In this document: piece by piece, positions 25,703 through 33,630 of the stretch
How positions within the stretch are numbered: position 1 is the stretch's first letter
How the letters are laid out: every line of letters starts with the position of its first letter
From: Akkermansiaceae bacterium UBA1315
GTDB taxonomy: Bacteria > Verrucomicrobiota > Verrucomicrobiia > Verrucomicrobiales > Akkermansiaceae
Direction: 5' to 3'
DNA: 46,013 nucleotides
Assembly (NCBI GenBank): GCA_002307065.1
Contig: DBTN01000013.1
Span: 1,095-47,107, forward strand
Notes under the pieces: generated by a model
Told to the model about the DNA's origin: nothing
Seen by the model: only the letters and a program-made list of their open reading frames with translations
Database searches by the model: none
Made by a program: the position numbers and the translations under genes

Positions 25703-28336
25703 ATGATTCGAACTGAATATCTTCGTTTTTTGCAAACGCTCATTGCCGATGGCACGTCGGTTGAAGTCCGAAAGCTAGCCAATCTTGTTTTGACTCACTT
25801 AGATGTGCTTATTCCATTATCCACTTCTCAAGGTCATCGCATCAAAAGGGTAGTGGCACTTGCCCAAGCGAATTGGACAGCAATCAACTCAGATATTCAA
25901 CCTGCACCACAACAGGCGACAGTCCAAACCTGCCCGTTCACTCGTCTGAAAAGCCTTTCGGTTGGCCCATTTCGAGGCTTTGCCAAACAGGAGGATTTTG
26001 ACTTAGACGGCCAGCTGGTTTTAATTTATGGACCCAACGGGACAGGTAAATCCAGTTTTTGTGAGGCGCTAGAATTTAATCTGCTAGGTAGTGTCGCAGA
26101 AGCGGAGAGCAAAAGATTCAGTTCGCAGGAATACCTAAAGAACGCCCACACTAACACGTTTGCACAGCCAGCACTGGTTGGCCGTAACGAGGAGGGTGAC
26201 GATATTACCATTACGGCCAACGAAGCCTTATACCGCTTCTGTTTCGTGGAAAAGAATCGTATCGATAACTTCTCTCGTATTGCAGCTCAGGCTCCGGCGA
26301 AACAAACTGAACTGATCTCAACCTTGTTTGGCCTGGATGCCTTTACTGATTTTGTCAGCAATTTCACGGGCACGATGGATGGAAGGTATATCGACCTTGA
26401 GGGAGTTAAGGCGGTGGATTTGAAGAAAAAGCGGGAGGTGCTTGCGGGCCACAAGCAGCAACTTGAGACTACAATCCCGGAAGAGATTCAAAAAGTTGAT
26501 ACGGCGGAAAAGGAGCTGGCGAAATCTTATAGGGAGGGGTGCACATTTGCTGAAATGGATGTTGAGCTTAACGGCGATGAAGAAAATCCGGGTCAAATCA
26601 AACAAATTGAAAATGAGCTATTAAAACAACTTCCGCAAAAGCGCCATTTGACGGCCACTGACCTAGAGGCATTAAAAAATTCTATTGGAAACGACCTTGA
26701 TGAGCTTGAAGCTAAACAGGGCGAATTAGCAAAAGTCAGCCAACAGATCTCGTTCAAACAGCTTTACGAGGCTGTAACCAAGGTTCAAGGAAGCAGCTCG
26801 GAAGAATGTCCCGCTTGTCTGACGCCGCTTGCTCAAGTCAAAACTAATCCTTTCGCGCATGCTGACGCTGAGCTGAAAAAACTCGAACATTTAGGGATTT
26901 TACAGGAGGAAGTGAAAACGCTGCAGGTAGGGATTTCCAAATCATTGAACAAGCTGTTGGAGGTTATCAACATCTGCTGTTCTTTCCTCTCTGAAGCCAA
27001 CCCCCTGTCAACTGCACAGCCAACCGAGGGAAAAGCGGCAGACATCAATTGGTGGAAATCATTGATTCAAGCCTCCAGTCATGGCTTATCTTCTTATGAA
27101 CACCTAGAGACCCAGGTGAAATCGATTGAAGAAGCCGATAAGGAAATTGATAAGGCGACTACCGAGAGGGCACAAAAACAGACGGATCTAGATAGGCTTC
27201 GCCAATTTGCCAAGAGGATCGTTGCCTTAAAATCTCGCACAGAAATAGCAGTCGGAACCAAGAAGAAAGCTGAAGGAGCTATTGCCAAGTTTGAGACAGA
27301 CAATTCCCAGCTTATAGAAGAGTCTGAATCGGAGAAAACAGTTATTGCCAAAAATAAGATCATATCAAACGCCTACGGCACTTTTGTTCAGAAGTTGAAC
27401 GCCTATAAGAACGGGTTACCCGCTCATCTAGTGGCAGATCTCGGCGAAACAGTAGTAAGTCTATACAACGCATTTAATCGGAATGACGCTGAGAATGAAC
27501 AGCTGGCAGTGATCCGCCTTCCGCTGAGTCAGCATCAGAGGCTCGCGATTTCGTTCAACAGAGATTCCGAGAGGTTTTTTGATGCGTTGCATATTTTGAG
27601 CGAGGGTCATATTCGCTGCATCGGACTGGCAATCTTGATCGCCAAAAACCTCAAAGAAAATAGCCCGCTCCTAATCTTTGACGATCCGGTCAATGCGATT
27701 GATGATGATCACCGAGAGGCGATCAGGAGGACTCTCTTTGAGGATATAGGTTTAACTGGCAAACAAATGGTAATAGCGTGCCATGGAGAAGAATTTTTCA
27801 AAGATATTCAGAACCTCCTATCTGCGGAACAAGCTCGCCAAACTAAGGCCGTCTCTTTCTTGCCGCAACATGGTGCTTTTCATGTCTCGGTGAATTTAGA
27901 CTGCGCGCCTCGTAATTATGTAGTTTCTGCTCGATCCCACTTTCAGAGAAACGAATTACGAGACGCACTAGGAAAATCAAGAAGGGCTCTTGAGTCACTA
28001 ACGAAGGACAAGGTGTGGCGATATGTTAATCGCTTCGGTGACGGCAATCTGAGCATAAAAATGCGGTCGGCAGCTGCTCCTATTGAGCTACGAAATCTCA
28101 CTGAGCAATTGAGGTCAAAAATTGGGCAAACTGCATTTGCGGACCAGAACAAAAGTTCCGTTCTCGCCCCCCTTGAGTCTTTACTTGGAATAAACGGAGA
28201 TTCACGAGAATGGAGATACCTGAATAAGGGCACCCACGAAGAAGAAAATAGAGCCGAATTCTCCCGCGAAACAGTGAACGAAATCATCGCAGCTTTAGAA
28301 AACATTGATATCGCATTAGCAGCTGCAAGGTCATGA
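25703..28336 (+). CDS. Zinc-hook SMC/Rad50-like ATPase, RloC-like candidate guard of the type I system
   Basis: An 877-residue protein: a ~95-residue N-terminal extension, an ABC/Rad50-type head (LSVGPFRGF, Walker A GPNGTGKS at 110-117), long coiled-coil arms with a CPAC zinc-hook at residues 369-372, the second head half with Walker B LLIFDDP (656-662) and H-loop VIACHGEEF, then a ~150-residue C-terminal domain. Near its end the protein reads WRYLNKGTH (R838, H845), an R-x6-H motif typical of HEPN ribonucleases. RloC, a known anticodon nuclease in type I loci, combines the same parts. The gene is distinctly A+T-richer than hsdM and hsdR, yet its stop overlaps the hsdR start by 4 nt. Function as an RNase is inference; a Rad50-like DNA sensor without nuclease activity is the alternative. 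Confidence 0.75.
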   Translation: MIRTEYLRFLQTLIADGTSVEVRKLANLVLTHLDVLIPLSTSQGHRIKRVVALAQANWTAINSDIQPAPQQATVQTCPFTRLKSLSVGPFRGFAKQEDFDLDGQLVLIYGPNGTGKSSFCEALEFNLLGSVAEAESKRFSSQEYLKNAHTNTFAQPALVGRNEEGDDITITANEALYRFCFVEKNRIDNFSRIAAQAPAKQTELISTLFGLDAFTDFVSNFTGTMDGRYIDLEGVKAVDLKKKREVLAGHKQQLETTIPEEIQKVDTAEKELAKSYREGCTFAEMDVELNGDEENPGQIKQIENELLKQLPQKRHLTATDLEALKNSIGNDLDELEAKQGELAKVSQQISFKQLYEAVTKVQGSSSEECPACLTPLAQVKTNPFAHADAELKKLEHLGILQEEVKTLQVGISKSLNKLLEVINICCSFLSEANPLSTAQPTEGKAADINWWKSLIQASSHGLSSYEHLETQVKSIEEADKEIDKATTERAQKQTDLDRLRQFAKRIVALKSRTEIAVGTKKKAEGAIAKFETDNSQLIEESESEKTVIAKNKIISNAYGTFVQKLNAYKNGLPAHLVADLGETVVSLYNAFNRNDAENEQLAVIRLPLSQHQRLAISFNRDSERFFDALHILSEGHIRCIGLAILIAKNLKENSPLLIFDDPVNAIDDDHREAIRRTLFEDIGLTGKQMVIACHGEEFFKDIQNLLSAEQARQTKAVSFLPQHGAFHVSVNLDCAPRNYVVSARSHFQRNELRDALGKSRRALESLTKDKVWRYVNRFGDGNLSIKMRSAAAPIELRNLTEQLRSKIGQTAFADQNKSSVLAPLESLLGINGDSREWRYLNKGTHEEENRAEFSRETVNEIIAALENIDIALAAARS

Positions 28337-31300
28337 AATTCACCGAAGCCCAGCTTGAATCCGCCATCATCGGACTCCTCGGATCCGAGGGTTATCCGCA
28401 TGTGCTTGGGGAAACGATTGCGCGGCAGCCGCAGGAGGTTCTGATCAAGGAAGACCTGCGGCATTTCCTGTCGCGGCAGTATGCGGCGGATTTCATTACG
28501 TCGCATGAGATCGAGGCGGTGATCAAGCAGCTTGAAGCCTACTCTGCCGCCGATCTCTACGAGAGCAACAAACAGATCATGAAGTTGGTCTCGGATGGCT
28601 TTCTGCTGAAGCGGGAGGATCGATCCCAGAAGGATTTGTATATCCAGTTGATCGATTACTCCGAGCTGGTGACTTTCCGCGAACCAAAGGCGGGCGAGGT
28701 GTCGTTGATCGTGGCGGATGAGGGAGCGGCTTATAGGACGGGTGGGAACATTTTCAAGATCGTTAATCAACTGGAGATCATCGGCTGCGACAAGCGAATC
28801 CCGGATGGGATTCTCTACATCAACGGGTTGCCCTTGGTGGTGTTTGAGTTCAAGAGCGCGATCCGTGAGGAGGTGGGGATTTACAATGCCTATGAACAAC
28901 TGACGGTGCGCTACAAGCGGGATATCCCGGAGCTTTTCAAATACAATGCGTTCTGTGTGATCAGTGACGGGGCGAACAATAAGTCGGGTTCGTTTTTCGC
29001 GCCCTATGAGTTCTATTATGCATGGCGGAAGACGGATGGCGGCGACTTGGTCGAGGTGGATGGGATCAATTCGCTCTACTCGATGATCCAAGGGATGTTC
29101 CAGAAGACTCGGCTGATCGATGTGATCCGGAACTTCATTTACCTGCCGGACGTTTCCCGCAAGGAAGAGAAGATCCTCTGCCGCTATCCGCAATACTACG
29201 CGGCGACGAAGCTGTATCGGAATATCCTGGAGCACATGAAGCGTCCCAACGGTGAAGGCGGCTTCACGGGCGATGGCAAGGGCGGCACCTACTTCGGCGC
29301 GACGGGTTGCGGGAAGAGCTACACGATGCTTTTCCTGGCGCGACTGCTAATGAAGAGTATGGCTCTGGCCAGCCCGACGATTGTGCTGATCACGGATCGC
29401 ACGGATCTGGATGACCAGCTCTCGGGACTTTTCACCAATGGCAAGGGCTACATCGGCGATGAGGCAGTGATCAGTGTGGAGAGCCGGTCTGACCTGCGCA
29501 AGAAACTGAAAGGGCGGAACAGCGGGGGAGTCTTTCTCACCACGATCCACAAGTTCACCGAGGATACGGAACTGCTGACGGATCGCACGAATGTGATTGT
29601 CATCTCGGACGAAGCGCACCGCAGCCAAGTGAATCTGGATCAGAAGGTGGTGTTAGATAAGGAATCTAAAACGGTGAAGAAGACGTTTGGCTTTGCCAAG
29701 TATCTGCACGACTCGCTGCCGAACGCGACTTACGTTGGCTTCACCGGCACGCCCATCGATGCGACGCTGGATGTCTTCGGCGAGGTGGTGGATGCCTACA
29801 CCATGACGGAATCCGTGGCGGACGAGATCACGGTGCCCATCGTCTATGAAGGCAGGGCGGCGAAAGTGATCCTAGACAATGGCAAGCTGGAAGAGATCGA
29901 GAAATACTACGACGAGTGCGCCGAGCGCGGCGCGAGTGATTACGCGATCGAGGACAGCAAGAAGACGATGGCGAACATGGGCGCGATCCTTGGCGATCCG
30001 AAACGCATCGCGGCGCTGGCGGCGGACTTTGTGGCGCATTATGAGAAGCGCGTCAGCGAAGGATCGACGGTAGCGGGGAAGGCGATCTTTGTGAGCAGTA
30101 GCAGGCAGATTGCTTATGATTTCTATAAACAGGTGATCGAGCTGCTGGGAGAACGTAGCTCCTGCTGCGTTACTCTAGATGATTTTGAAGAGAGTGGGAG
30201 TGATGGAGCTGGAGCTACGTCGCTCCCAAATTCGTTGACTCGTTCCTTTGGCGCTGCGGAGGAATGGCATCGGCGCAAACTGCCACATCGCCATAAGAAA
30301 GGATTGGTTCAATCGATTACGTTCCGCTTGGCAGATAGCATGCCGAAGGAGGTTCTCGAAAAAATGGGGGCGGAGCTGAGTGCGCTACCTGAGGAGCAGC
30401 AGACGCTAGAAAAACGAAAGAAGATGCAGTTCTACCTGGATCACGGAGCCGGGTGCTGTGCTCTCAAGCATCCCAAGGTAGCGGAATGTGTCATGAGCGC
30501 CCTGCGTCATCATGATGGTAAAGAGTATCGGCTTCTGGCGTGGAGTATCATGCCCAATCACGTGCATGTCATGATTCAGGCCTATGAGGATCTGTCGAAG
30601 ATCGTGCAATCATGGAAATCCTTCACCGGCAAATGGGCGCTTCAGCGAAATCGAACACTCGAACTCGGCATCCCGGCAGATCAATCAAGTTTTTGGCAAG
30701 CGGAGTATTGGGATCGATTCATCAGGAATGAAGAGCATTTTAACCGGGCGATTGATTACATTCTAAGAAATCCGGAGAGCGCCGGATTGGACAATGACGC
30801 GACGGCTCATCTCTACACCGGACATTCGGGAAAAGGCAGGACGAAGCTGGAGCTTCATCCCTCCCAGATCAAGATGGTGATGACGCGCGGGCAGGACGAT
30901 GAAAAGGCGCTCTACGACCTTCTCGGTAACAAGGACGAGCGAAAGAAGTTCGATGCCCAGTTCAAGAAGGCGGAATCCAATTTCAAGATCGCGATCGTGG
31001 TGGACATGTGGCTGACGGGGTTTGACGTGCCTTTCCTCGATACGATCTACATCGACAAGCCAGTGCAGCGTCACAATCTGATCCAGACGATCTCGCGGGT
31101 GAACCGGAAGTTTGCCAATAAGCAAAAGGGGCTGGTGGTGGACTACATCGGCATCAAGAAGCAGATGAACCTGGCGCTGGCGCACTACTCGAAGGCGGAT
31201 CGCAGCAACATCGAGGAGATCGCGGCATCCGTCATCGTGGTGAAGGATCATCTGGATTTGCTGGGGCAGATTTTCCACCATTTCGATACGAAGCCGTATT

Positions 31301-32217
31301 TCAGCGGATTGCCGATGGAGCAGCTCCACTGCCTGAATCTGGCGGCGGAGTTTGTGCAACTGACGGAGAAGATCGAGAAGCGGGTGATGTTCTTGGTGAA
31401 GCGGTTGAAGGCCGCGTATGACATCTGCAGCGGTAGCGATGCTTTTACCGAAACGGAGCGCGACTACATTCACTTCTACCTCGCGGTGCGGGCGATTGTT
31501 GCGAAGCTGACGAAGGGCGAAGCACCGGACAGTGCACAGATGAATGCGAAGGTGCGGAAGATGATTTCCGAGGCGCTCCAGAGCGATGGGATCGAGGAGA
31601 TCTTCAAGCTGGGTGAAGACGGGGCGACGGAGATCGATATCTTCGGCGAGGACTACTTGGCGAAGATCGAGAAGATCAAACTGCCGAATACGAAGATCAA
31701 GCTGCTGCAGCAATTGCTGAAGCGTGCGATTGAGGATTTCAAGAAGGTCAACAAGATCAAGGGCGTGGATTTCACCAAACAGTTCCAAGCGCTGGTGAAT
31801 AAATACAATGAGCGGGATGAGAAGGACACTTGGTCGACAGAAGGCGTTGCGCAGCTAACCGATGAGTTCTTCGAGCTGGTTCACGCTTTGCAGAGGGAGA
31901 AGGAGTCCTTCGGTGAGATGGGCATCGATCTGGAAGAGAAGTCATTTTACGACATCCTCAAAGCACTCGCCAAGAAATACGATTTCGATTATCCAGAGGA
32001 TAAGCTGATCCATCTGGCGAAGGAGGTGAAGGTGGTGGTCGATGATAAAGCCAAATACACCGATTGGAGCCAACGCGCGGATATCAAGGCGGAGTTGAAA
32101 GTGGATCTGATCATCCTGCTCGCTAAAAACGGCTACCCGCCAGTGGATCGAGATGAGGTTTATAAAGAGATCTTCGAGCAGGCGGAGAATTTTAAGAAGT
32201 ATCAGGGACGGTTATGA
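28333..32217 (+). CDS. hsdR: Type I restriction endonuclease HsdR with an in-frame embedded RAYT transposase
   Basis: A 1294-codon uninterrupted frame. HsdR parts: N-terminal PD-(D/E)xK nuclease (RIPDGILYINGLPLVVFEFKS, residues ~155-180), motor Walker A GATGCGKSYT (322-331), DEAH variant SDEAHRS (425-431), TFVGFTGTPID-type motif III, then FVSSSRQIAYDFYKQVIELL entering the second RecA domain. At about residue 605 the HsdR sequence stops and a complete REP-associated transposase follows until about 840, after which HsdR resumes at IKMVMTRGQDDEKALYDLLGN, with FKIAIVVDMWLTGFDVPFLDTIYIDKP and QTISRVNR. Without the insert the length (~1055) matches EcoR124I-type HsdR. Whether the chimera still translocates and cuts DNA is unknown. 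Confidence 0.9.
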   Translation: MKFTEAQLESAIIGLLGSEGYPHVLGETIARQPQEVLIKEDLRHFLSRQYAADFITSHEIEAVIKQLEAYSAADLYESNKQIMKLVSDGFLLKREDRSQKDLYIQLIDYSELVTFREPKAGEVSLIVADEGAAYRTGGNIFKIVNQLEIIGCDKRIPDGILYINGLPLVVFEFKSAIREEVGIYNAYEQLTVRYKRDIPELFKYNAFCVISDGANNKSGSFFAPYEFYYAWRKTDGGDLVEVDGINSLYSMIQGMFQKTRLIDVIRNFIYLPDVSRKEEKILCRYPQYYAATKLYRNILEHMKRPNGEGGFTGDGKGGTYFGATGCGKSYTMLFLARLLMKSMALASPTIVLITDRTDLDDQLSGLFTNGKGYIGDEAVISVESRSDLRKKLKGRNSGGVFLTTIHKFTEDTELLTDRTNVIVISDEAHRSQVNLDQKVVLDKESKTVKKTFGFAKYLHDSLPNATYVGFTGTPIDATLDVFGEVVDAYTMTESVADEITVPIVYEGRAAKVILDNGKLEEIEKYYDECAERGASDYAIEDSKKTMANMGAILGDPKRIAALAADFVAHYEKRVSEGSTVAGKAIFVSSSRQIAYDFYKQVIELLGERSSCCVTLDDFEESGSDGAGATSLPNSLTRSFGAAEEWHRRKLPHRHKKGLVQSITFRLADSMPKEVLEKMGAELSALPEEQQTLEKRKKMQFYLDHGAGCCALKHPKVAECVMSALRHHDGKEYRLLAWSIMPNHVHVMIQAYEDLSKIVQSWKSFTGKWALQRNRTLELGIPADQSSFWQAEYWDRFIRNEEHFNRAIDYILRNPESAGLDNDATAHLYTGHSGKGRTKLELHPSQIKMVMTRGQDDEKALYDLLGNKDERKKFDAQFKKAESNFKIAIVVDMWLTGFDVPFLDTIYIDKPVQRHNLIQTISRVNRKFANKQKGLVVDYIGIKKQMNLALAHYSKADRSNIEEIAASVIVVKDHLDLLGQIFHHFDTKPYFSGLPMEQLHCLNLAAEFVQLTEKIEKRVMFLVKRLKAAYDICSGSDAFTETERDYIHFYLAVRAIVAKLTKGEAPDSAQMNAKVRKMISEALQSDGIEEIFKLGEDGATEIDIFGEDYLAKIEKIKLPNTKIKLLQQLLKRAIEDFKKVNKIKGVDFTKQFQALVNKYNERDEKDTWSTEGVAQLTDEFFELVHALQREKESFGEMGIDLEEKSFYDILKALAKKYDFDYPEDKLIHLAKEVKVVVDDKAKYTDWSQRADIKAELKVDLIILLAKNGYPPVDRDEVYKEIFEQAENFKKYQGRL
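30147..30227. repeat. REP-like inverted pair (REPIN-like) at the left end of the embedded RAYT
   Basis: GGGAGAACGTAGCTCC (30147-30162) and the 26-nt unit 30202-30227, whose reverse complement begins GGGAGCGACGTAGCTCC, form an inverted pair differing by a one-nucleotide indel and could fold into a hairpin with a ~40-nt loop. Pairs of REP sequences in this orientation are the units mobilised by RAYTs. The pair is translated as part of hsdR (GERSSCC ... GAGATSLP). Confidence 0.7.
30202..30865 (+). mobile_element. REP-associated tyrosine transposase (RAYT, IS200-like Y1/HUH) with flanking REP units, inside hsdR
   Basis: The translated segment from about residue 643 to 826 of the hsdR frame is a full RAYT. 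It begins EEWHRRKLPHRHKKGLVQSI, followed by TFRLADSMPKEVLE. It then shows the metal-binding HUH motif PNHVHVM (His743, His745), SWKSFTGKWA, FWQAEYWDRFIRNEEHF, and the nucleophile tyrosine in DYILRNPESAGL (Tyr809). RAYTs nick and join single-stranded REP hairpins. A REP unit at 30202-30227 precedes it and a direct copy at 30840-30865 follows it. There is no stop codon between hsdR and RAYT sequence on either side. A separate start (for instance TTG at 30235) is possible but has no good Shine-Dalgarno sequence. Confidence 0.88.
30840..30865. repeat. REP-like unit at the right end of the embedded RAYT
   Basis: The 26-nt unit at 30840-30865 (core AAGCTGGAGCTTCATCCC) matches the left unit at 30202-30227 in direct orientation at about 20 of 26 positions, with both ending CTCCC and sharing AGCTGGAGCT. 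It is translated as part of RTKLELHPSQ, immediately before HsdR sequence resumes. Confidence 0.65.
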
Positions 32218-32856
32218 ATGGATAGATTGCGCGGTCATGAAGTTAATATATCAATGAGCGCAAGAAGTGTATTTTTGAGATGGGTTGTTGGAATTTTAGG
32301 GTTGTGTTTTGGGGAGATAAGTGGTTGATTTTGTTCGTCCGCTTCGGCGGGCGAGGATGTAAGAGTCCTGTAAAAACAGCGGTTGGCATCGACCGCAAAC
32401 GGTGTCACACCCGATCCAAAGGTCGGGGGGGTGGCGGTGTATGTCCAAGCCACTTTCTTTGGGAGGTGGCCAAAGACCGTCGCAGCCGTCTGTTTACGGT
32501 TCTCTTAACTCCCCGTCCACCCGGAAGGACATTTGATCCTGTCCGATGATGACTCCCCCCAGTGATGTGACCGGTTTCTTGCGCTTCGCGTTGAAGCGGA
32601 GGGGTCGTGTCGATGGCAAAGATGATGGGGGACGTCTTGTTCGTTTAGGAAATGCTTTTCGTCCGATCGGAGCCGTTGCCGGTTTTCGAGGTTCGGACGA
32701 TGTCCCTTTCGGGGGGCCGGTTTGTGAACTGTAATTTCGAAAACAGCGGTTCATGCGGCCCTCCGATCTTTTTCATTGGAAAAACTCGGAAGATGAATGT
32801 CATGTGCTCGATCCTATTTCTGGAAGAAGAAATGCGGAGGCATGGAGGTCAATGAT
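32218..32856. other. Non-coding stretch downstream of hsdR
   Basis: I see no supportable gene. Short open frames exist on both strands (for example 32280-32549 plus and 32494-32754 minus) but none has a recognisable family, start signal or coding-like residue composition. A single ACCGGT at about 32570 suggests that host-like sequence has resumed there, so the right edge of the island probably lies in 32218-32570. No terminator for the hsd operon and no tRNA is visible. Confidence 0.4.
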
Positions 32857-33405
32857 TGGAAGGATCGATGTTTTCCCCGCATGAGGTGGCCTTTCAGGAC
32901 ACGTATTTAAAAGATTGATCGGTCTCCCGGGGTTTTCACCCCGGGCTGGTATGAAGTGTCCCGTCAGGACATGGGGTGAGGTTGTGATCAGTTACGGATC
33001 GACGCGTTTTTGAAATCCTTTGACGGTGGCGTGAGTGGAAGGATCGACGTTTTTCCCCGCATGAGGTGGCCTTTCAGGACACATATTTAGAGAATTGATC
33101 GTTTTTCCGGGGTTTTTGCCCCAGGCTGGTATGAAGTGTCCCGTCAGGACACGGGGTGAGGTTGTGATCAGTTACGGATCGTCGCGTTTTTGGAATCCCT
33201 CGACGGTGACGATGAGTGGAAGGATCGACGTTTTTCCCCACATGAGGTGGCCTTTCAGGACACATATTTAAAAGATTGATCGGTCTCCCGGGGTTTGCAC
33301 CCCGGGCTGGTATGAAGTGTCCCGTTAGGACACGTATTTAGAGAATCGATCGTTTTTCCGGGGTTTTTGCCCCAGGCTGGTGTGAAGTGTCCTGTTAGGA
33401 CACGG
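32857..33405. repeat. Tandem array of ~180-bp units, alternating two subtypes (A-B-A-B)
   Basis: Units begin TGGAAGGATCGA(T/C)GTTTT at 32857, 33036 and 33217 (periods ~179 and ~181 bp); a fourth, partial unit follows from about 33332. Each contains CCTTTCAGGACAC, a G/C hairpin (CCCGGGG...CCCCGGG or CCGGGG...CCCC) and the hairpin GTGTCC-(CGTCA)-GGACAC. Units 1 and 3 share AAAAGATTGATCGGTCTCCC while unit 2 and the partial unit share AGAGAATNGATCGTTTTTCC, so the array is a duplicated two-unit repeat. No coding potential; no short direct repeats with unique spacers as in CRISPR. Confidence 0.8.
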
Positions 33406-33467
33406 GGTAAGATCATCGCGATCGCGACGTAGCATTCTCAAATCATCTTGGAATCTTCAAAACTCCA

Positions 33468-33520
33468 TCTGTCCCATCGGGACATCTCATAGCAGCCCGG
33501 GCTGAAAACCCCGGGAAGGA
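33468..33520. repeat. Inverted, diverged copy of the hairpin part of the tandem unit
   Basis: Read on the minus strand, this segment gives CCGGGGTTTTCAGCCCGGG, then CTGCTATGAGATGTCCC and GATGGGACAG. That is the same order and spacing as the CCGGGG...CCCGGG, CTGGTATGAA, GTGTCC...GGACAC block of the tandem units, in opposite orientation. It sits just upstream of queD, and a further CGTCCC-AA-CGGGACG hairpin follows at about 33539-33552. Confidence 0.65.
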
Positions 33521-33630
33521 TGCAACCCAATGGCCCGCGTCCCAACGGGACGCCTCATGCAGGGGTGACTTGCCTCACAAATCCAGGGGCGAGCTTGCGC
33601 GGGGCGGCGACCGGTGGTTTGCTGGTGGTC

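Noticed and set aside
27943..29235. 430-residue open frame on the minus strand over the hsdR start
   Set aside because: It is antisense to the guard-like ATPase and hsdR genes, with a His/Arg/Leu-rich composition typical of a mirror frame and no family motif.
30763..31788. 341-residue open frame on the minus strand inside hsdR
   Set aside because: Composition (His/Leu/Gln/Arg-rich) and full overlap with clearly conserved HsdR motifs show that it is a mirror frame.
28333..32217. hsdR as a disrupted pseudogene
   Set aside because: The transposase insert keeps the frame open throughout and all HsdR motifs on both sides are intact, so I call it a coding gene with an embedded element; loss of activity remains possible.
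32235..32453. 72-residue minus-strand frame after hsdR
   Set aside because: It lacks a start signal and a recognisable domain and sits in repeat-rich non-coding sequence.
32857..33405. CRISPR array
   Set aside because: Repeat period is ~180 bp and whole units are similar throughout; there are no 25-40-nt identical repeats with unique spacers and no cas genes nearby.
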